From assembly GCA_009780245.1 (NCBI GenBank), contig WRAJ01000007.1, positions 17,531-81,530 of the forward strand: a stretch of 64,000 nt of DNA. The letters run 5' to 3'. Shown piece after piece: positions 44,329 to 54,336 of this stretch. Made by a program: the position numbers and the translations under genes. The notes under the pieces were generated by a model. It was given only the letters and a program-made list of their open reading frames with translations, was not told the DNA's origin and did not search any database. Position 1 is the stretch's first letter, and each line of letters starts with the position of its first letter. The DNA comes from Turicibacter sp. GTDB lineage: Bacteria; Bacillota_I; Bacilli_A; MOL361; Turicibacteraceae.

Positions 44329-46770
44329 ATGGCATTTAATCACAAAGAGATTGAGAAAAAATGGCAAAATTACTGGTTAGCAGAGAAAACATTTGCCACG
44401 GGAACAAAGAAAGGGGCACCAAAATTTTACGCGTTAGACATGTTCCCGTATCCGTCGGGAGCCGGACTTCACGTGGGGCATCCAGAAGGGTACACGGCAA
44501 CCGATATTTTATCGCGCATGAAGCGCATGCAAGGTTATAACGTCCTTCATCCGATGGGTTGGGACGCTTTTGGCTTGCCGGCTGAGCAGTACGCACTGGA
44601 TACCGGAAACGACCCGCGCGAATTCACAGAAACGAACATCGCAACGTTCAAAAGGCAAATCCAAGAGCTCGGTTTCTCCTACGATTGGGACAAGGAAATT
44701 AATACCACCGATCCGGATTATTACAAATGGTCGCAGTGGATTTTCACGAAGATGTATGAGCGCGGGTTAGCTGAAATTAAGAACGTGGAAGTGAATTGGT
44801 GTGAAGCGTTAGGAACAACGTTGGCGAACGAGGAAGTTTTGACCGTCGATGGGAAGATGGTTTCTGAGCGCGGCGAGCACCCGGTGGTGAAAAAGCCGAT
44901 GCGTCAGTGGATTTTGAAAATTACAGAATATGCCGATCGTTTGCTGGAAGATTTGGACGCGTTAGATTGGCCAGAAAGCTTAAAAGAAATGCAACGCAAC
45001 TGGATCGGTCGTAGTGTCGGCGCACTGGTTAATTTTAGTGTGACCGGTCATGACGTGTCAATTGATGTGTTTACAACCCGTGCTGACACGCTATTCGGTG
45101 CGACGTACGCGGTTTTAGCCCCTGATCACGACTTGGTGTCGGTGATTACCACGCCAGAGCAGTTGGCAGCGATTGAAGCTTATGCCGAGCTGGCTCAGGC
45201 GAAAACGGATTTAGAGCGTACAGAGCTGGCGAAAGAAAAGACGGGTGTCTTTACAGGTGCTTATGCGGTGCATCCGATCACGGGTGATCAGCTGCCAATT
45301 TGGATCGCTGACTATGTGCTCTCAAGTTACGGGACGGGCGCTGTGATGGCAGTACCGGGGCACGACGAGCGTGATTATGAGTTTGCTACGAAATATGAAT
45401 TACCGGTTGTGCAGGTCGTTGAAGGTGATATGAGCGAGGGGGCTTATCTCGGCGATGGTGCGCATGTGAATTCTGACTTTTTGAATGGGATGAACAACGA
45501 AGAAGCGAAGGCGGCGATGAATGAGCGGTTGGTGGCGATTGGTAAAGGGGAAGCCACGACGACTTATAAGCTACGTGACTGGGTCTTTGCGCGTCAGCGT
45601 TACTGGGGTGAGCCATTCCCGATTGTCTTCTGGGAAGACGGGACGGTAACGGCTTTGTCTGCTGATGAGCTGCCTTTGGAGTTGCCGGTGATGGAAAATA
45701 TTAAGCCGTCTGGCACGGGTGAGTCGCCGCTGGCTAATCATAAAGAATGGCTAGAAGTGGTGCGCGCGGATGGTGTGCGTGGGCTTCGTGATACGAATAC
45801 GATGCCACAATGGGCGGGGAGCTGTTGGTATTACCTGGCGTATATTTTGAAGGTAAACGGTGAGTATTTGCCGCTTGATAGCGCGGAAGGACGGGCATTG
45901 ATTGAGGAGTGGCTGCCGGTTGATTTGTATATCGGCGGTGCGGAACACGCGGTGTTGCATTTGTTATACGCCAGGTTCTGGCATAAATTCCTGTATGATT
46001 TAGGGCTTGTCAATACGAAAGAACCGTTTCAGAAGTTGTTTAATCAAGGCATGATCCTCGGTGAGAATAACGAGAAGATGTCTAAATCGAAAGGCAACGT
46101 GGTGAACCCGGACGACATTGTCAACAGTCATGGGGCGGATACGTTGCGGTTGTATGAGATGTTTATGGGACCGCTTGAAGCGTCCGTGGCTTGGAGCGAG
46201 CAAGGGCTTGACGGGGCCCGCCGTTTCCTTGACCGGGTGTGGCGTTTGTTTGTGACGGATGAGGGTTGTGGCTTAAATGAGAAGATTGTTTCGACGAACA
46301 ATGGCGCTTTAGATAAGATGTATCATCAGACGGTTAAGAAAGTTACACACGATTATGAGACGTTGGGCTTTAACACGGCGATTTCGCAGATGATGACGTT
46401 TATTAATGAGGCGTACAAGGCGGATGAGATTTTAGTGGATTATGTGCGCGGCTTTGTGCAGTTGCTCAATCCGATTGCGCCGCATATGACCGAGGAGATT
46501 TGGGCGTTATTGGGCGCTGAGGGTGAGTTGAGTGATGCGACTTGGCCGGTATATGACGAGGCGAAGTTAGTGGAAGACACGATGACGGTGATTGCGCAAG
46601 TGAATGGGAAATTACGCGCGAAGCTGGAAGTGCCGGCTGATATTTCACGTGAAGAAATGGAAGCGGTGGCTCTTGCGCATGAGAACGTCCAGAATTTTAC
46701 AGCTGGGAAGGACATTGTGAAAGTCGTGGTGGTTCCTGGGAAGCTGGTTAATGTGGTGGTGAAGGGTTAA
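44329..46770 (+). CDS. leuS: Leucine-tRNA ligase
   Basis: An 813-residue class I aminoacyl-tRNA synthetase of bacterial LeuRS type. The HIGH-equivalent motif is [19 protein letters not shown] near residues 43-61, the editing (CP1) domain has the [12 protein letters not shown] segment near residue 249, and [16 protein letters not shown] is the KMSKS motif near residue 584. Length is normal. A GGAGAG site precedes the ATG. There is no T-box in the 26-base space to the upstream gene, so leuS may depend on the transcript of the 1194-residue gene or on an internal promoter. Confidence 0.98.
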   Translation: MAFNHKEIEKKWQNYWLAEKTFATGTKKGAPKFYALDMFPYPSGAGLHVGHPEGYTATDILSRMKRMQGYNVLHPMGWDAFGLPAEQYALDTGNDPREFTETNIATFKRQIQELGFSYDWDKEINTTDPDYYKWSQWIFTKMYERGLAEIKNVEVNWCEALGTTLANEEVLTVDGKMVSERGEHPVVKKPMRQWILKITEYADRLLEDLDALDWPESLKEMQRNWIGRSVGALVNFSVTGHDVSIDVFTTRADTLFGATYAVLAPDHDLVSVITTPEQLAAIEAYAELAQAKTDLERTELAKEKTGVFTGAYAVHPITGDQLPIWIADYVLSSYGTGAVMAVPGHDERDYEFATKYELPVVQVVEGDMSEGAYLGDGAHVNSDFLNGMNNEEAKAAMNERLVAIGKGEATTTYKLRDWVFARQRYWGEPFPIVFWEDGTVTALSADELPLELPVMENIKPSGTGESPLANHKEWLEVVRADGVRGLRDTNTMPQWAGSCWYYLAYILKVNGEYLPLDSAEGRALIEEWLPVDLYIGGAEHAVLHLLYARFWHKFLYDLGLVNTKEPFQKLFNQGMILGENNEKMSKSKGNVVNPDDIVNSHGADTLRLYEMFMGPLEASVAWSEQGLDGARRFLDRVWRLFVTDEGCGLNEKIVSTNNGALDKMYHQTVKKVTHDYETLGFNTAISQMMTFINEAYKADEILVDYVRGFVQLLNPIAPHMTEEIWALLGAEGELSDATWPVYDEAKLVEDTMTVIAQVNGKLRAKLEVPADISREEMEAVALAHENVQNFTAGKDIVKVVVVPGKLVNVVVKG

Positions 46771-46800
46771 GGGGCTCATACATGCTAGTGTGGGAATCGA

Positions 46801-46968
46801 ATTACAGGTTTTGCATGAAAATCGGTGATTACCTGTATTATCGGATCGCTTTTGACACTTATCGTGTGTCAAAAGTGCGAAAAATTGACGAGACAGCCCT
46901 TTTGACTCATTGTGAATGTCAAAAATTACAGGTTTTTGCATAAAAAAAAGAAATTACCTGTATTTATG
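46801..46968. repeat. Two dispersed family B repeat units with an internal hairpin
   Basis: ATTACAGGTTTT...ATTACCTGTA occurs at 46801-46839 and again at 46925-46962, each an inverted ACAGGT/ACCTGT pair about 20 bases apart. Between them CTTTTGACAC/GTGTCAAAAG forms another 10-bp stem (46849-46875). The ACAGGTTTT motif is the same as in the tandem array at 63252-63518. It fills most of the 263-base gap between leuS and the acetyltransferase. Confidence 0.8.
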
Positions 46969-47033
46969 CAGCAGATGGTCAGCTTTTGCCTGCTAGCATG
47001 ATCAATAAACGACAAAACGAAAGGAGATGTGCT

Positions 47034-47630
47034 ATGAACGTAAGGGTAAGACCGATCAAACTAGATGAAATTGAAAAAATAGCGAGTTTTATTGCAGGCG
47101 GCTACGAAGAGGATGTTTTTTTTAAGTGGTGTGTGAATCACGATGACAATCAGCACCAGATTGTTACCGAATATTATAAGATTTACTTAGGTGCCAAGGG
47201 GTGTGTGGCGCACGTCGCGGAAGATGAAACGGGCGAGGTCGTGGGCGCGACGGTTTGGTTGCCACATGATGTTGATGAAAGCATTTACGATGATATCAAC
47301 AAGGTCGTCGCGGCGCATGCCGACCATTTCCAGGAAGTGGCTGATAAATCGCATGCGAATGAGCCGACAGATACGCCGTTTTACCAGTTGGTGGCGGTTG
47401 TTACGAAAAAGGAATTTCAAGGTCAAGGGATCGGTGGCGCATTGCTTAAACATCACCTTGATCAACTCGATGAACGTGGCATTCCGACTTACCTTGAAGC
47501 GAGTACGCCTTATTACGGCGGTGGGGTTTATGGAAAGTTTGGCTATCGGTATTTTGGTGTGCTGATGAAATTTGCGGAAGGAATTATTTTGTATCCGCTC
47601 TATCGTCCGGCAGGCGGGTACACGTTATGA
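47034..47630 (+). CDS. GNAT family N-acetyltransferase in an operon with a deacetylase and glmU
   Basis: A 198-residue GNAT protein. The acetyl-CoA loop is FQGQGIGGALLKHHLDQLDERG near residues 127-148 (QGxGxG/A intact), preceded by LVAVVTKKE (beta 4) and followed by YLEASTPYYGGGVYGKFGYRYFG. The longest frame begins at 46986; ATG 47034 follows AAGGAG by seven bases. The stop overlaps the start of the histone-deacetylase-like gene (ATGATGA), and that gene in turn overlaps glmU, so the three are translationally coupled. An acetylation/deacetylation pair on a small molecule is a reasonable inference; the substrate is unknown. Confidence 0.88.
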   Translation: MNVRVRPIKLDEIEKIASFIAGGYEEDVFFKWCVNHDDNQHQIVTEYYKIYLGAKGCVAHVAEDETGEVVGATVWLPHDVDESIYDDINKVVAAHADHFQEVADKSHANEPTDTPFYQLVAVVTKKEFQGQGIGGALLKHHLDQLDERGIPTYLEASTPYYGGGVYGKFGYRYFGVLMKFAEGIILYPLYRPAGGYTL

Positions 47631-48742
47631 TGAGCAAGAAGACTGCGTTCGTCTATGATGAAAGTTATTTCTGGCACAACGCCGGCGACGGTGCCCTCTT
47701 CGAACCGGCGGGCGGTTATATTCAAGAGAACGGCTCGGTTGAAAGCCCTGAGAGTAAGCGCCGAGTTAAAAATTTACTCGATCGAAGTGGCTTAAGCGAT
47801 CAGCTTTTTCACTTGCCACCGGTCCCAGCAACCGATGAGCAATTACAATATTTCCATACGGAGCGTCACGTCGAAGCTGTCAAAGAAATGAGTAAAACCG
47901 GTGGGCTTGACTGTGGCGACTCGGCGATTGTGGGCAAAGGCTCATACGAAATCGCCAAGCTCGCTGCTGGTGGGGCCATAGAAGCGGTAAGAGCTGTTTG
48001 TGAGGGTAAAGCATTTAAAAATGCCTATGTGTTAACCCGCCCACCCGGGCATCACGCGGAAACCGATCAGGGGATGGGCTTTTGTATCTTCAACAATGTC
48101 GTCATTGCCGCGAAGTACGCGCAAGCAGAGTTAGGGATTAACAGGATTGCCATTATTGATTGGGATGCGCATCACGGCAATGGGACCGAGGATGCTTTCT
48201 ATGAGGACGACCGTGTGTTATTTATTTCGCTGCACCAAGACAATCTCGAACCGATCGGTCGGGGCAAAATCGCGGATAGAGGTGCGGGCAAGGGGGAAGG
48301 GTTTACGCTCAACATCCCCCTTTATGCGGCGAGTGGTGATGCGGTGTACGCCTATGCGTTTGAGCAGCTGGTTGTCCCGGCAATAGAGAGTTTTCAGCCA
48401 GAATTGATTCTGGTATCTGCGGGTCAAGACGCAAGCATTTTTGATCCATTGGCGCGGATGATGCTTTCGACTAGTGGATACCGATACATGGCAAAAACGG
48501 TCAAAGAACTCGCTGACAAGTATGCCGATGGCCGGTTAGTTTGCCTGCATGAAGGTGGCTATTGTGAGGCGTACGTTCCGTTTTGCACGCATGCGATCAT
48601 TGAGGCGCTTGCCGGTGTGACGACGGATGTGGACGATCCGTTTATTTATGCGATGGCGGGCACGGGTTATGATAAAATGTTGCCTCATCAGAAGCAGCGG
48701 GTGGATGAAATTAGAGAATGTTGGAAGGGTGATTTAAAATGA
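47627..48742 (+). CDS. Histone deacetylase superfamily (class II-like) amidohydrolase
   Basis: A 371-residue zinc amidohydrolase of the arginase-deacetylase fold. Motifs are RPPGHHAETDQGMGFCIFNN (two active-site His, near 137-156), IDWDAHHGNGTEDAFY (zinc ligands Asp and His, near 177-192), VSAGQDASIFDPLARM (third zinc ligand Asp) and LHEGGYCEAYVP. All catalytic residues are present. Bacterial relatives remove acetyl groups from polyamines or other acylated amines. It overlaps the upstream acetyltransferase by four bases and glmU by four bases (ATGA). The substrate cannot be named. Confidence 0.92.
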   Translation: MMSKKTAFVYDESYFWHNAGDGALFEPAGGYIQENGSVESPESKRRVKNLLDRSGLSDQLFHLPPVPATDEQLQYFHTERHVEAVKEMSKTGGLDCGDSAIVGKGSYEIAKLAAGGAIEAVRAVCEGKAFKNAYVLTRPPGHHAETDQGMGFCIFNNVVIAAKYAQAELGINRIAIIDWDAHHGNGTEDAFYEDDRVLFISLHQDNLEPIGRGKIADRGAGKGEGFTLNIPLYAASGDAVYAYAFEQLVVPAIESFQPELILVSAGQDASIFDPLARMMLSTSGYRYMAKTVKELADKYADGRLVCLHEGGYCEAYVPFCTHAIIEALAGVTTDVDDPFIYAMAGTGYDKMLPHQKQRVDEIRECWKGDLK

Positions 48743-50097
48743 AACGTTATGGAATCGTATTAGGGGCTGGCATGGGAACACGCATGAAGTCTGAGGTGCC
48801 GAAGGTTTTACATGAGGTGATGGGCAAGGCGATGATTGAGCATGTGATTGGTGCTTTGGAAACGGCTGGGTCGCAAGAGCTGATCGTTGTCACCGGGCAT
48901 AAATCGGAGCTTGTTGAGGCACGTTTAGGTGATCGTGCGGTGTATGCGAAGCAAGAGGAACAACTGGGAACGGCGCATGCGGTGCAGATGGCAGACGGTG
49001 CGCTAGCTGGAAAACCGGGTATGACGATGGTCACTTACGGCGACGATCCGCTCTTAACTTCTGAAACGTTGGAGTTGCTGTTCACGAAACATGAAAACAG
49101 CGGTGCTAAAATGACGATGTTGACTAATGTCGTTGCCAATCCATTTGGTTTAGGGCGTATTATTCGCGATGCGAGTGGTGAGGTTGCTCGGATCGTTGAG
49201 CAAAAAGATGCGACGCCGGAGGAGCTAAAGACAACGGAAATCAATACCGGGATTGCTTGTTACGATAACGAAGTGCTTTTCGAGGCGCTGAAATTGGTGG
49301 GTAATGATAACGCACAAGGCGAGTATTATCTGACCGATCTAGTTGAAATAATCAAGGGAATGGGCCATGCTGTGGAATCCGTGGTCATCGAGAACGTTGA
49401 CGGGGTTCTAGGTGTCAACGATCGCGTACAGTTGGCGAATAATGGGCGCATCATGCGTGAGCGTATTAATAAAAAACACATGGAAAATGGTGTAACCCTA
49501 ATCGATCCGCTAACGACTTACATTGAGGCGGACGTTGTGATTGGATCTGATGTTGTGATCGAACCAAACGTCTACTTAAAAGGGAACACGGTCGTAGAAG
49601 CGGGTGCGTTTATCGGCGCTGGTTCTGACTTTGAAAATGCGAAGATCGGCTCAGGCGCGCAAATTTTAGCGTCGTTTGTCGTTGACTCTGAAGTAGGCGC
49701 ACATGCGACAGTTGGACCGTTTGCCCATCTTCGCGCCGGGGCGGTAGTCGGAGCGAAATCGCGCATCGGGAACTTCGTTGAAATCAAAAAAGCAACGCTC
49801 GGTGAAGGCGTGAAAGCGGCGCATTTGGCGTACATGGGCGATGCAGAGATTGGTCCGCGCGTGAACATGAGCTGTGGTGCCATTATCGCGAACTACGACG
49901 GTAAGAAAAAGCATAAAACGGTGATTGGTGCGGATGCGATGATCGGATCGAACGTGAACTTGATCGCACCGGTTGAAATTGGTGAGGGGGCGTACGTGGC
50001 AGCAGGATCAACCGTGAGCAAGAACGTGCCAGCCGAAGCCCTTGCGATCGCAAGAGCAAAGCAAGAGAATAAAGAAGGTTATGCGAAAAGACTATAG
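48739..50097 (+). CDS. glmU: Bifunctional GlmU (UDP-GlcNAc pyrophosphorylase / glucosamine-1-phosphate acetyltransferase)
   Basis: A 452-residue enzyme making UDP-N-acetylglucosamine for cell wall synthesis. The N-terminal uridyltransferase domain starts VLGAGMGTRMKSEVPKVLHEV (the usual LAAGxGTRMxSxxPKVLH signature) with QLGTAHAV and TYGDDPLL. The usual GDxPL has an extra Asp in place of the central residue. The C-terminal left-handed beta-helix (about 250-440) has PFAHLRAGAVVGAKSRIGNFVEIKK, the acetyltransferase NYDGKKKHKTVIG motif and AAGSTV. The start overlaps the deacetylase gene by four bases. It is usually next to prs or spoVG in Bacillota, so this context is unusual. Confidence 0.96.
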   Translation: MKRYGIVLGAGMGTRMKSEVPKVLHEVMGKAMIEHVIGALETAGSQELIVVTGHKSELVEARLGDRAVYAKQEEQLGTAHAVQMADGALAGKPGMTMVTYGDDPLLTSETLELLFTKHENSGAKMTMLTNVVANPFGLGRIIRDASGEVARIVEQKDATPEELKTTEINTGIACYDNEVLFEALKLVGNDNAQGEYYLTDLVEIIKGMGHAVESVVIENVDGVLGVNDRVQLANNGRIMRERINKKHMENGVTLIDPLTTYIEADVVIGSDVVIEPNVYLKGNTVVEAGAFIGAGSDFENAKIGSGAQILASFVVDSEVGAHATVGPFAHLRAGAVVGAKSRIGNFVEIKKATLGEGVKAAHLAYMGDAEIGPRVNMSCGAIIANYDGKKKHKTVIGADAMIGSNVNLIAPVEIGEGAYVAAGSTVSKNVPAEALAIARAKQENKEGYAKRL

Positions 50098-50098
50098 G

Positions 50099-50125
50099 AA
50101 AGCTAGGTGAAAACCTGGCTTTTTC
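50099..50125 (+). terminator. Terminator of the acetyltransferase-deacetylase-glmU operon
   Basis: AAGCTAGGT and ACCTGGCTT around a GAAA loop with one wobble, then T residues. Confidence 0.88.
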
Positions 50126-50232
50126 TTATGAAAGCGTAAGGCTAGTAATGAAATATCCAATGAGGCTATTGAACTCATCTGCAAAATCTTGTATGCTAGT
50201 CGGAAAAAAACTTTTAAGGCGGTGAGGTTATT

Positions 50233-51564
50233 ATGCAAGAGATGCTTCAGATATACAAAGGCAAAATAATGAAAAACACCAAGATACCGAGCGAATTTTA
50301 TCAGAAATTCAACGTCAAAAAAGGCTTGCGCGATGAGAATGGCAAAGGCGTCATGGCTGGTTTGACCAATATTTCTAAAATCAACGGCTTTGATGCGGGT
50401 GGCAATCAAATACCGGGTGTGTTGGAATACCGGACTTATGACGTGAAAGACATCGTTGAGAATTTGCGTGCTGAGAATCGTTTTGGGTTTGAAGAGGTTG
50501 CCTATTTGATTTTGTTTGGCGAGTTACCGTCAGCCGGTGAGTTGAAAGTATTCAGTGATATTTTAGCCGCTCGCCGAGAATTACCGAAGATTTTCGTGCG
50601 TGATGTCGTGCTCCCAAGTCCATCAGCGGATGTGATGAATTCCATGAGTCGCAGCATTTTGACGCTCGCTAGTTACGATGAGAATCCCTGGGACATTTCC
50701 ATTGAAAAGGTGCTTGATCAGTCGCTTTCTTTGATCGCCCAATTTCCCTTGCTCGCCATTTATGCCTATCACGCGTACAATTACAGCAAACAACACGAGA
50801 GTTTGTACATCCATTACCCCGACCCCAACTTAACAACGGCTGAAAATGTTTTAAGATTGTTACGACCCGATAAATCGTACACGGACGTTGAAGCAAAGGT
50901 CCTAGATATCGCGCTTATCTTGCATATGGAACACGGCGGTGGGAACAATTCTACCTTTACTACTCATGTGGTGACATCAAGCGGAACAGACACTTATGCA
51001 ACCGTTGCTGCCGCGCTATCGAGTTTAAAAGGGCCGAAGCATGGCGGCGCCAACATTAAAGCATCGAACATGCTGGATGATATTAAGGCAAACGTGAAAA
51101 ACTATGACGATGATGACGAAGTGTCCGCTTATTTAGATCGCATCTTAAATAAGGAAGCTTTTGATAAGCAAGGTCTGTTATACGGGATCGGTCATGCGAT
51201 TTATACAGAGAGTGACCCACGCTTTGAAGTGTTCAAGTCGTACGTGGCTGATTTGGCGAAAGAAAAAGGATTAGACGATGAATTTAAGCTTTATGAAAAA
51301 GTCGAGCAACTAGCACCAGCTGCTATTTTACGTAAGCATAAGGCTTATAAGGGCATTTCGCCGAATGTGGATTTCTACTCAGGCTTTGTTTATAAAATTC
51401 TGGGCATTCCAGAAGAGCTGTATACGCCACTGTTCGCGATCGCCAGAATCGTCGGCTGGTCAGCGCACCGCATGGAAGAACTGATTAATATGAATAAAAT
51501 CATCCGTCCAGCCTACGAAAGCGTGGCTGAGTCGAAGAAGTATGTGAGCTTAGATGAGCGATAA
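50233..51564 (+). CDS. Citrate synthase
   Basis: A 443-residue citrate (or 2-methylcitrate) synthase condensing oxaloacetate and acetyl-CoA. Landmarks are MEHGGGNNSTFTTHVVTSSGTD (active-site His region), SLKGPKHGGANIKA, GIGHAIYTESDPR and NVDFYSGFVYKILGIP with the catalytic Asp, plus EVAYLILFGELPS. It belongs to the longer Clostridia/Bacteroidetes-type subgroup rather than the 370-residue B. subtilis CitZ type. It opens an operon with aconitase and isocitrate dehydrogenase, which provides 2-oxoglutarate for glutamate. A 42-bp repeat array sits between it and acnA. Confidence 0.94.
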   Translation: MQEMLQIYKGKIMKNTKIPSEFYQKFNVKKGLRDENGKGVMAGLTNISKINGFDAGGNQIPGVLEYRTYDVKDIVENLRAENRFGFEEVAYLILFGELPSAGELKVFSDILAARRELPKIFVRDVVLPSPSADVMNSMSRSILTLASYDENPWDISIEKVLDQSLSLIAQFPLLAIYAYHAYNYSKQHESLYIHYPDPNLTTAENVLRLLRPDKSYTDVEAKVLDIALILHMEHGGGNNSTFTTHVVTSSGTDTYATVAAALSSLKGPKHGGANIKASNMLDDIKANVKNYDDDDEVSAYLDRILNKEAFDKQGLLYGIGHAIYTESDPRFEVFKSYVADLAKEKGLDDEFKLYEKVEQLAPAAILRKHKAYKGISPNVDFYSGFVYKILGIPEELYTPLFAIARIVGWSAHRMEELINMNKIIRPAYESVAESKKYVSLDER

Positions 51565-51583
51565 GTGGTGGTGCGCAAAGAGA

Positions 51584-51716
51584 TTTTCCCTAGACACCCC
51601 CTTGTACGGGTGAAAGTAGGGAAAGAATTCCCTATTCACCCCCCTGTTTCGTTGAAAGTAGGGAAAAATTTCCCTAGATACCCCCTGTTTTCGTTTGAAA
51701 TAGGGAATCTCCCTCT
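51584..51716. repeat. Tandem 42-bp repeats (family C) between citrate synthase and acnA
   Basis: TTCCCT starts at 51586, 51628 and 51670, period 42 bp, with a last partial unit ending near 51716. Each unit reads TTCCCTA...CACCCCC...TGAAAGTAGGGAAA, so TTCCCTA and TAGGGAA form an inverted repeat across units. It occupies nearly the whole 204-base gap inside the TCA operon. The period is a multiple of three, which produces a spurious short ORF. Confidence 0.88.
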
Positions 51717-51768
51717 AGAAAGGGTTAATAAGAAGGCATTTGCTTAAGAGATGAAGGAGGCCATACAG

Positions 51769-54324
51769 ATGAAGACGTTGACTATTTTAGGAAAAGAGTA
51801 TCAGTATCACGACATTGCAAGTATTCCTGGCGTCATGCGACTGCCGTATAGTTTAAGAATGTTGCTAGAGAGTTTGGTGCGGCAGAAAAATGACCGATCA
51901 ATCACGCAAGCACATATTGATGCGGTGCTTGGTTACCTAGACGGCACGACCGGGGCAGAAACCGTGTTTTTACCAAGCCGGGTCGTGCTGCAAGACTTCA
52001 CCGGTGTGCCAGCGGTTGTCGATTTAGCGGCGATGCGGGATGCGATGAAGGCGCTGGGTGGCGATCCGTCGCTCATTAACCCGGAAATTCCGGTTGATTT
52101 GGTTATTGACCATTCGGTTCAGGTTGACTGTTCGGGCAAGGATGATTCACTACGCACAAACGTCAAGCTGGAATTCGAACGTAACCAGGAACGCTATGAA
52201 TTTTTAAAATGGGCGGAAGGGTCGTTTGAGAATTTCCGAGTGGTGCCGCCTGAAACGGGGATTATCCATCAAGTAAACATCGAATATTTAACGGATGTCA
52301 TCACGGATAAAAACGGGCTGCTTTTCCCGGATAGTGTGTTTGGCACGGATAGCCATACGACGATGATCAATGGGATTGGCGTGCTTGGCTGGGGCGTTGG
52401 TGGCATTGAAGCCGAGGCTGTGATGCTTGGCGAGCCTAGTAGTTTAACGGTTCCCGAGGTTGTTGGGGTCGAGTTAACAGGAACGCTTGGTGCGTTTGCC
52501 TCGGCGACCGATTTAGCGTTAACGGTGACCAAAGTGTTACGTGAGGCGAAAGTGGTCGGGAAGTTTGTGGAGTTCTTTGGTGAGGGGATGGCGAATTTGA
52601 GTTTGTCGGATCGGGCGACGGTGGCGAACATGGGGCCGGAGTACGGGGCGACGTGCGGGTATTTTCCGATTGACGAGGAGAGCTTAGACTATTTAAAGAA
52701 CACGAATCGTAGCGAAGAGCAGGTAGCGATTGTCGAGGCTTATGCGAAGGCGAATCAGCTGTTTTACGATAAAGACGCTGAGACACCGATTTATAGCCAG
52801 GTGATCACGATTAACTTAGATGAGATTACTGCGCGTTTGTCGGGGCCGTCGAGGCCGCAAGACATGGTGTTATTGAAAGACCTGAGCCGTAATTTCGAAG
52901 CTTTCGTAACCGAGCGACGAGCGCTCAAAGAAAACGACGGTAAAATCGCAGTGGCATCGATCACGAGTTGCACCAATACGAGTAACCCATCGGTCATGAT
53001 GGCAGCGGGACTCTTAGCGAAAAAGGCTGTGGAAAAAGGGTTGACGGTGCCAGATTATGTAAAGACTAGCTTGGCTCCAGGGTCGCAAGTGGTGACGGCT
53101 TATCTGGAAAAAGCTGGGCTGCTACCTTACTTAGAACAGCTCGGTTTCCATGTCGTTGGGTATGGCTGCATGACGTGTATCGGAAACACAGGGCCACTGT
53201 TACCGGTGATGGAAGAGGAAATCATCAAAGACGATCTGATTGCTGCGAGTGTGTTATCCGGCAACCGAAATTTTGAAGGTCGGATTCACGCGCTGATCAA
53301 AGCGAATTACCTCGCAAGTCCGCCGTTAGTCGTGGCTTATGCGATTGCGGGGAACGTCCGCCGTGACCTTGCGACGACGAGCTTAGGACGGGACAAAAAT
53401 GGCAAAGAAGTCTTCCTCGCAGACATTATGCCGAGCGCGGATGAAATTGAATCTCTGGTGAACGAGCACGTGACAAAAGAGCTATACGCTAAAAGTTACG
53501 CCACGGTTTTTGACGCAAACGAAGCGTGGAATAGCATCGCGACCGTTGCAAGTGAGGTTTACAACTGGCCGGAGCGTTCAACGTACCTGTCACATCCGCC
53601 TTACTTTGACAATTTAAAGAACGGCTTAGCAACCGGGTCGTCATTAAAAGGGTTAAAAGTCCTTGCAAAATTTAAAGATTCCATCACAACCGATCATATC
53701 AGTCCAGCGGGTGCGATCAAGGCCGATTCACCCGCCGGCCACTATTTGTCTGAGCATGGCGTCGCGTTGAAAGATTTCAATTCGTATGGCGCACGGCGCG
53801 GGAACGACAAGGTGATGACCCGTGGGACCTTTGCAAACATTCGGATTAAAAACGATTTGACGCCTGAGATCGAGGGCGGATTTAGCAAGTACGACGGTGA
53901 GATTTTCCCGATGTACGACGTGGCGATGAAATACAAGGCAGCGGGAGTAGGGCTTGTTGTGCTAGCTGGTAAGGATTACGGCATGGGATCGAGCCGTGAT
54001 TGGGCAGCTAAGGGGACAAAGTTGCTGGGCGTTAAAGCGGTGATTGCGGAAAGTTTTGAGCGGATTCATCGCAGTAATTTGGTGATGATGGGCGTTGTGC
54101 CTCTCCAATTCTTAGAAGGGGAGAATGCCGATGTCTTAGGGTTGACGGGGGAAGAGGTTTATACGATTGAGTTACCGGCTGAACCTGAGATTGGGCAACG
54201 GGTGAAGGTATGGGCCGATGAGAAGGCGTTTGAGGCGATGCTGCGTTTTGACTCGCAGGTTGATTTGGCGTATTACGCGAACGATGGGATTATGCCGTAT
54301 GTGATTAAAAAGAAAGCGAAGTAG
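51769..54324 (+). CDS. acnA: Aconitate hydratase A
   Basis: An 851-residue aconitase isomerising citrate to isocitrate with a [4Fe-4S] cluster. Cluster cysteines are in SITSCTNTSNPSVM (near residue 408) and GYGCMTCIGNTGP (near 472-484); other landmarks are DSVFGTDSHTTMINGIGVLGWGVGGIEAEA and the swivel domain GKDYGMGSSRDWAAKG. It is somewhat shorter than the roughly 900-residue AcnA/CitB form. AAGGAGG precedes the ATG at 51769. It lies between citrate synthase and icd, so the three encode the oxidative branch of the TCA cycle. Confidence 0.96.
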   Translation: MKTLTILGKEYQYHDIASIPGVMRLPYSLRMLLESLVRQKNDRSITQAHIDAVLGYLDGTTGAETVFLPSRVVLQDFTGVPAVVDLAAMRDAMKALGGDPSLINPEIPVDLVIDHSVQVDCSGKDDSLRTNVKLEFERNQERYEFLKWAEGSFENFRVVPPETGIIHQVNIEYLTDVITDKNGLLFPDSVFGTDSHTTMINGIGVLGWGVGGIEAEAVMLGEPSSLTVPEVVGVELTGTLGAFASATDLALTVTKVLREAKVVGKFVEFFGEGMANLSLSDRATVANMGPEYGATCGYFPIDEESLDYLKNTNRSEEQVAIVEAYAKANQLFYDKDAETPIYSQVITINLDEITARLSGPSRPQDMVLLKDLSRNFEAFVTERRALKENDGKIAVASITSCTNTSNPSVMMAAGLLAKKAVEKGLTVPDYVKTSLAPGSQVVTAYLEKAGLLPYLEQLGFHVVGYGCMTCIGNTGPLLPVMEEEIIKDDLIAASVLSGNRNFEGRIHALIKANYLASPPLVVAYAIAGNVRRDLATTSLGRDKNGKEVFLADIMPSADEIESLVNEHVTKELYAKSYATVFDANEAWNSIATVASEVYNWPERSTYLSHPPYFDNLKNGLATGSSLKGLKVLAKFKDSITTDHISPAGAIKADSPAGHYLSEHGVALKDFNSYGARRGNDKVMTRGTFANIRIKNDLTPEIEGGFSKYDGEIFPMYDVAMKYKAAGVGLVVLAGKDYGMGSSRDWAAKGTKLLGVKAVIAESFERIHRSNLVMMGVVPLQFLEGENADVLGLTGEEVYTIELPAEPEIGQRVKVWADEKAFEAMLRFDSQVDLAYYANDGIMPYVIKKKAK

Positions 54325-54336
54325 GAGGTGGCCGAT

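Noticed and set aside
51565..51747. 60-residue plus-strand ORF between citrate synthase and acnA
   Set aside because: It is a translation of the 42-bp repeats, begins right at the citrate synthase stop and has no ribosome site of its own.
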